This document shows positions 35,734-39,169 of a stretch of DNA of 39,169 nt, in pieces. How positions within the stretch are numbered: position 1 is the first letter of the stretch; the number at the start of each line of letters is the position of its first letter. Origin of the DNA: an uncultured Alistipes sp. (GTDB lineage Bacteria > Bacteroidota > Bacteroidia > Bacteroidales > Rikenellaceae); assembly GCA_949840605.1 (NCBI GenBank), contig CATKXN010000009.1, positions 1 through 39,169 of the forward strand, in the 5' to 3' direction. The notes below the pieces were generated by a model. The model did not search any database. It worked only from the letters and a program-made list of their open reading frames with translations, and was not told the origin of the DNA. A program made the translations under genes and the position numbers.

Positions 35734-38682
35734 ATGACAAGAATGTGTGTAAGAACGATGTTCCTGGCGGCGCTGCTCTCCGTATGCGGGGTTGCCGGAG
35801 CGATTGCGCAAATTTCCCTGGCGACGGGGAAACCCGCCGGCAGTCAGTTCCTGCTGGCCGGCAAGAACTCCGTGGCGACCCTCTATTACGACGACCGGGA
35901 CTTCGAAGTAGTGAAACGTGCCGCCGGGTTTCTTTCGCAGGACATCGGCCTGGTGACAGGCCGCAACGCCACCGTCCGAACGCTGCCCGCAGCCAAGGAA
36001 GCGACGATCGTAGTGATCGGCACGCTGGGACGCAACAACCTGATCGACAAGCTGGTTTCCGAAGGACGGCTGAGCGTGGACCAGATCAGGGACGGTTGGG
36101 AGCAATACGCCGTCGAGGTCGTAGAGCGTCCTGCCCCCGGCATCCGCAAGGCGCTGGTCATCGCCGGGTCCGACCGCCGGGGCACCGCTTACGGCGTATT
36201 CTCCGTATCGGAGGCCATCGGCGTAAGTCCGTGGTACTGGTGGGCCGACGTTCCCGTTGCACGAAAAGACCATCTCGCGCTGGACGTGAAATCCTACCGT
36301 TCGAAAGAACCGTCGGTCAAATACCGCGGTCTGTTCATCAACGACGAGGATTTCGGACTCAAGCCCTGGGCCGCCAAGACTTTCGAACCCGAAGTGGGCG
36401 ACATCGGCCCCAAAACCTATTCGAAAATCTGCGAACTGCTCCTGCGCATGAAGGGAAACTACCTCTGCCCGGCCATGCACTCCTGTACCAAGGCGTTCAA
36501 CTACTATCCCGACAACAAACTGGTCGCCGACAGCCTGGCGATCGTCATGGGATCGGTGCACTGCGAGCCCCTGCTGTTCAACAACGCCAGCGAATGGGAC
36601 CGCAAGACGATGGGCGACTGGAACTATGTCACCAACAAGGAGGGCATCAACAAGGTGCTGCGCAAACGGGTCGAAGAGAACGGCGCCTATGAGAACGTCT
36701 ACACGCTGGCGATGCGCGGCATCCACGACGCCGTAATGGCCGGCAACCTGACCCTCGAGGAGCAGGCCCGCGTGCTCGAAAAGGTGTTCGACGACCAGCG
36801 GCAGATCCTGAGCGACGTGCTCGGGAAACCCGCCGACCGGATTCCGCAGGCTTTCACCCCTTACAAAGAGGTACTGCATACCTACGAACACGGCATGAAA
36901 CTCCCCGACGACGTGACCATCGTCTGGGGCGACGACGATTTCGGCTACATGAAACGGCTGAGCAACGCCGGAGAGCAGAAACGCAGCGGACGTTCGGGCG
37001 TCTACTACCACCTCTCGTACTGGGGTCCCCCGATGAATTTCCTGTGGATCAACACCAATCCTCCGGTACAGATGTACACCGAACTGAAAAGGGCTTACGA
37101 CACCACGGCCGACCGCATCTGGCTCGCCAACGTAGGTGATATCAAGCCCGCCGAAAACGCCCTTTCGCTCTTCCTCGACATGGCATGGGACATCGACGCC
37201 TTCACGGTGGAGAACGTCGGGTTCTACTACGCGAACACGCTGTCGAAATACTTCGGCGAACAACACCGCGATGCACTCCAATACATCTTCGACGAATATT
37301 TCAGCCTTGCATTCGCCCGCAAGCCCGAGCACATGCAACACCACCTGGAACAACATTTCGCCGAAGACAACTACCGCGAAGCCGAACGGCGCACAGCCCG
37401 TTACGCCGCCATTTCAGCGAAGGCCGATGCGGTTTACGCACAATTGGACGAAGCCTCCAAACCGGGTTTCTTCCAACTGGTCTACTATCCGGTCAAAGGC
37501 GCCGCACTGCTCAACATCGCCATCCTCGAAGCCCAGCGCAACCGCTGGTACGCGGCACAGGGGCGAGTTTCGGCCAATCAGGTCCGGGAACGCGTGAATG
37601 CCGCCGTCAGCGAGTTGCGGAAGATCACGAAGGATTACAACGAACTCAAAGACGGCAAATGGCGTTACATGATGACACTGGCACAGGGCGGTTGGAGAGA
37701 TGTCTACGTCCCGCCTACGAAAAAGGTCGAACCCTCGGCCGAACCGGGACTGGGCGTTCACGCCGAGAGCGAAACGCTCCGAACAGGAATGAACAGCCTC
37801 CACACGCTGCCCGCCTTCAACCCCTTCACCGACAAGACCTATTACGTCGATGTGTTCAACACGGGCCGCGGTGAGCTGGAATGGAGTGCGCAGCCGTCCG
37901 AACCTTGGATCAAACTCGACAAGACGGCCGGCAGCACCCCCTGCGAACAGCGGGTGAACGTATCGGTCGACTGGGACAAGGCGCCCAAAGGCCGCAGCCT
38001 CAGCGCCCAGATCGTATTCAAGGGCGCCGGTGCGGAAGAAACGGTATACGTCTCGGCGTTCAATCCCGCAGAGATCGTCCGCGACAGCCTGGCCGGCCTC
38101 TATGTGGAGGATAACGGCGTGGTTTCGATCGACGCCGCGGGTTTCCACCGCAAATTCGAACGCCACGGAATCACGTTCGACAAGATCGCCCGTTACGGAT
38201 TCGAAGACACCGTCGTACAGCTGGGCGATCCCTTCGCCATGGCCGACTTTTACCCCGGTTTGGAACTGACCTCGAATTACGTGGCACCGGCTCCGCTGGA
38301 CCGCTATCCGATGATCGAGTACGATTTCTACTCCTTCACCACGGGTCCCGTCGACGTCTATACCTATATGGTGCCGATCTTCCCACTCGACGATGAGCAC
38401 GGCACACGCTACGGCGTCATGGTCGACAGGAGCCCCGTCTACCTGCCCGAAGCCGGAGCCCCCTATTACAGCACGCTCTGGATACAGAGCATCATGCGCA
38501 ACTGCCGCATCAACAAGACCTCGCACATGATCTCCGAACCGGGCAAACACACCGTCCGGATCTTCGCCGCCCATCCGGGCATGATGATCCAGAAGATCGT
38601 AATCGACTTCGGCGGCATGAAGTATTCCTATATGGGTCCCCGGCCAACCAGAGTCGAAGCGAAAACCGAATCTGGTAAATAA
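35734..38682 (+). CDS. GH115 alpha-glucuronidase 2
   Basis: A 982-residue exported GH115 enzyme, exactly the length of the first copy and collinear with it throughout. The signal peptide ends about AIAQ (residue 26). Shared family motifs are IAGSDRRGTAYGVFSVSEAIG, SPWYWWADVP, YRGLFINDEDFGLKPW, NYLCPAMHSCTKAFN, PLLFNNASEWDR and VWGDDDFGYMKRL, with the GH115 C-terminal domain at VEDNGVVSIDAAGFHRKF. Near 36991-37059 and 37300-37380 it differs markedly from copy 1, notably lacking that copy's stretch CTDTDFSCANYGEA. The pair therefore probably arose by duplication and now differs in linkage or polymer context (inference). ATG at 35734, 35743 or 35758 could start; all give a signal peptide. Confidence 0.94.
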   Translation: MTRMCVRTMFLAALLSVCGVAGAIAQISLATGKPAGSQFLLAGKNSVATLYYDDRDFEVVKRAAGFLSQDIGLVTGRNATVRTLPAAKEATIVVIGTLGRNNLIDKLVSEGRLSVDQIRDGWEQYAVEVVERPAPGIRKALVIAGSDRRGTAYGVFSVSEAIGVSPWYWWADVPVARKDHLALDVKSYRSKEPSVKYRGLFINDEDFGLKPWAAKTFEPEVGDIGPKTYSKICELLLRMKGNYLCPAMHSCTKAFNYYPDNKLVADSLAIVMGSVHCEPLLFNNASEWDRKTMGDWNYVTNKEGINKVLRKRVEENGAYENVYTLAMRGIHDAVMAGNLTLEEQARVLEKVFDDQRQILSDVLGKPADRIPQAFTPYKEVLHTYEHGMKLPDDVTIVWGDDDFGYMKRLSNAGEQKRSGRSGVYYHLSYWGPPMNFLWINTNPPVQMYTELKRAYDTTADRIWLANVGDIKPAENALSLFLDMAWDIDAFTVENVGFYYANTLSKYFGEQHRDALQYIFDEYFSLAFARKPEHMQHHLEQHFAEDNYREAERRTARYAAISAKADAVYAQLDEASKPGFFQLVYYPVKGAALLNIAILEAQRNRWYAAQGRVSANQVRERVNAAVSELRKITKDYNELKDGKWRYMMTLAQGGWRDVYVPPTKKVEPSAEPGLGVHAESETLRTGMNSLHTLPAFNPFTDKTYYVDVFNTGRGELEWSAQPSEPWIKLDKTAGSTPCEQRVNVSVDWDKAPKGRSLSAQIVFKGAGAEETVYVSAFNPAEIVRDSLAGLYVEDNGVVSIDAAGFHRKFERHGITFDKIARYGFEDTVVQLGDPFAMADFYPGLELTSNYVAPAPLDRYPMIEYDFYSFTTGPVDVYTYMVPIFPLDDEHGTRYGVMVDRSPVYLPEAGAPYYSTLWIQSIMRNCRINKTSHMISEPGKHTVRIFAAHPGMMIQKIVIDFGGMKYSYMGPRPTRVEAKTESGK

Positions 38683-39169
38683 ATGCGTACAACCATGAAA
38701 AGATCGTTGACAACGACGGGAACGCTGTTTTTACTGATATGCCTGACTGCCGCATCCTTCACCGTCTCCGCACAGAAAAAAACCGATAAAACCCGGCAGA
38801 CGCCGACCTACCGCCTTCCCGACGATTTGCAGGAGCTGGTCGGCGACCCGTCGCTGCTCAGGAAACCCGAAGGATTGACCGTTGCCTGCTATACATTCCC
38901 GAATTACCACGCTTCGGCCCTCCACAATAAGATCTATGCGCCCGGATGGACCGAATACAACCTCATCCGCAGCGCACGCCCCTGGTTCGAAGGACATCAG
39001 CAACCACGGACACCGCTGCTGGGGGAGCTGGACGAAAGCCTTCCCTCGACCTGGGAAGTATACAACAAGCTCTGCAAAAACAGTGGCATCGACGTACTGA
39101 TCTGGGACTGGTACTGGTACGACGGCAAGCCCTGCCTCCACGAAGCCCTCGAAGAGGGATTCCTCGAAG
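38683..39169 (+). CDS. GH99-like/WbsX-type (PF14307) protein, cut by the window edge
   Basis: The 162 visible codons encode a signal peptide (start MRTTMKRSL at 38683, or MKRSL at 38695; cleavage near VSAQ) and the first third of a GH99-like/WbsX-type barrel: TVACYTFPNYHAS, RPWFEGHQQPRTPLLGELDE and LIWDWYWYDGKPCLHEALEEGFLE. It lines up with the lipoprotein at 13857-15053 (ARPKFEGHRQPRIPLWGYLDEAD; FDWYWYDDRPFLED) but carries an insertion before the barrel and an ordinary rather than lipoprotein signal. The catalytic NEW/EG region lies outside the window. It starts right after the GH115 stop, so the PUL operon continues to the right. Confidence 0.8.
   Translation, partial: MRTTMKRSLTTTGTLFLLICLTAASFTVSAQKKTDKTRQTPTYRLPDDLQELVGDPSLLRKPEGLTVACYTFPNYHASALHNKIYAPGWTEYNLIRSARPWFEGHQQPRTPLLGELDESLPSTWEVYNKLCKNSGIDVLIWDWYWYDGKPCLHEALEEGFLE

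Overview
The window is 39,169 bases of chromosome from a member of the Bacteroidota, most likely a GC-rich gut Bacteroidales such as Alistipes or another Rikenellaceae. The phylum assignment rests on two adjacent SusC/SusD pairs, many lipoprotein and Sec signals typical of the phylum, and promoters of the TTTG / TAnnTTTG type. The genus is only an inference from base composition and gene style. I see no rRNA, tRNA, insertion sequence, prophage or CRISPR array. No stretch longer than about 180 bases lacks a gene.

Region 1 (1-9069, all minus strand) is a housekeeping block. The 3'-truncated replicative helicase gene dnaB lies at the left edge with its own consensus-like promoter. Before it come eight tightly packed genes that read as one operon: cdd -> RluA-type pseudouridine synthase -> dtd -> secreted NUC1-type nuclease lipoprotein -> YhcC-type radical SAM protein -> YitT-family membrane protein -> priA -> comF. 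A good promoter and a strong Shine-Dalgarno sequence precede cdd, and the gaps within the block run from a 17-base overlap to 15 bases.

Region 2 (9219-17290) holds sugar-catabolism genes and regulators. An AraA-like sugar isomerase (minus) diverges from an AraC-family regulator (plus). A hairpin with perfect 17-base arms, usable as a bidirectional terminator, separates that regulator from a minus-strand operon: mannonate dehydratase uxuA -> GH99-like/WbsX-type lipoprotein -> GH127-type beta-L-arabinofuranosidase lipoprotein. This operon diverges from a second AraC-family regulator.

Region 3 (17458-39169, all plus strand) is a polysaccharide utilisation locus (PUL) that runs off the right edge. 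Its order is DUF1735-like lipoprotein, SusC1, SusD1, SusC2, SusD2, a three-repeat lipoprotein with an FGE/sulfatase-modifying-factor fold that lacks the catalytic cysteines, a BACON-GH43 lipoprotein, an SDR-type D-mannonate oxidoreductase, GH115, GH43, a second GH115 of identical length, and the start of a second GH99-like protein. A promoter with an imperfect palindrome and three direct repeats precedes it.

Taken together, the enzymes point to a plant-type glycan carrying glucuronic acid (two GH115 alpha-glucuronidases) and L-arabinofuranose (GH43 x2, GH127), for example an arabinogalactan or a glucuronoarabinoxylan. Released glucuronate would pass through mannonate oxidoreductase and mannonate dehydratase to 2-keto-3-deoxygluconate. 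Arabinose or a related sugar may be handled by the AraA-like isomerase. The exact substrate is inference. No hybrid two-component regulator or ECF sigma/anti-sigma pair is present, so the two AraC-family proteins are the best regulator candidates.
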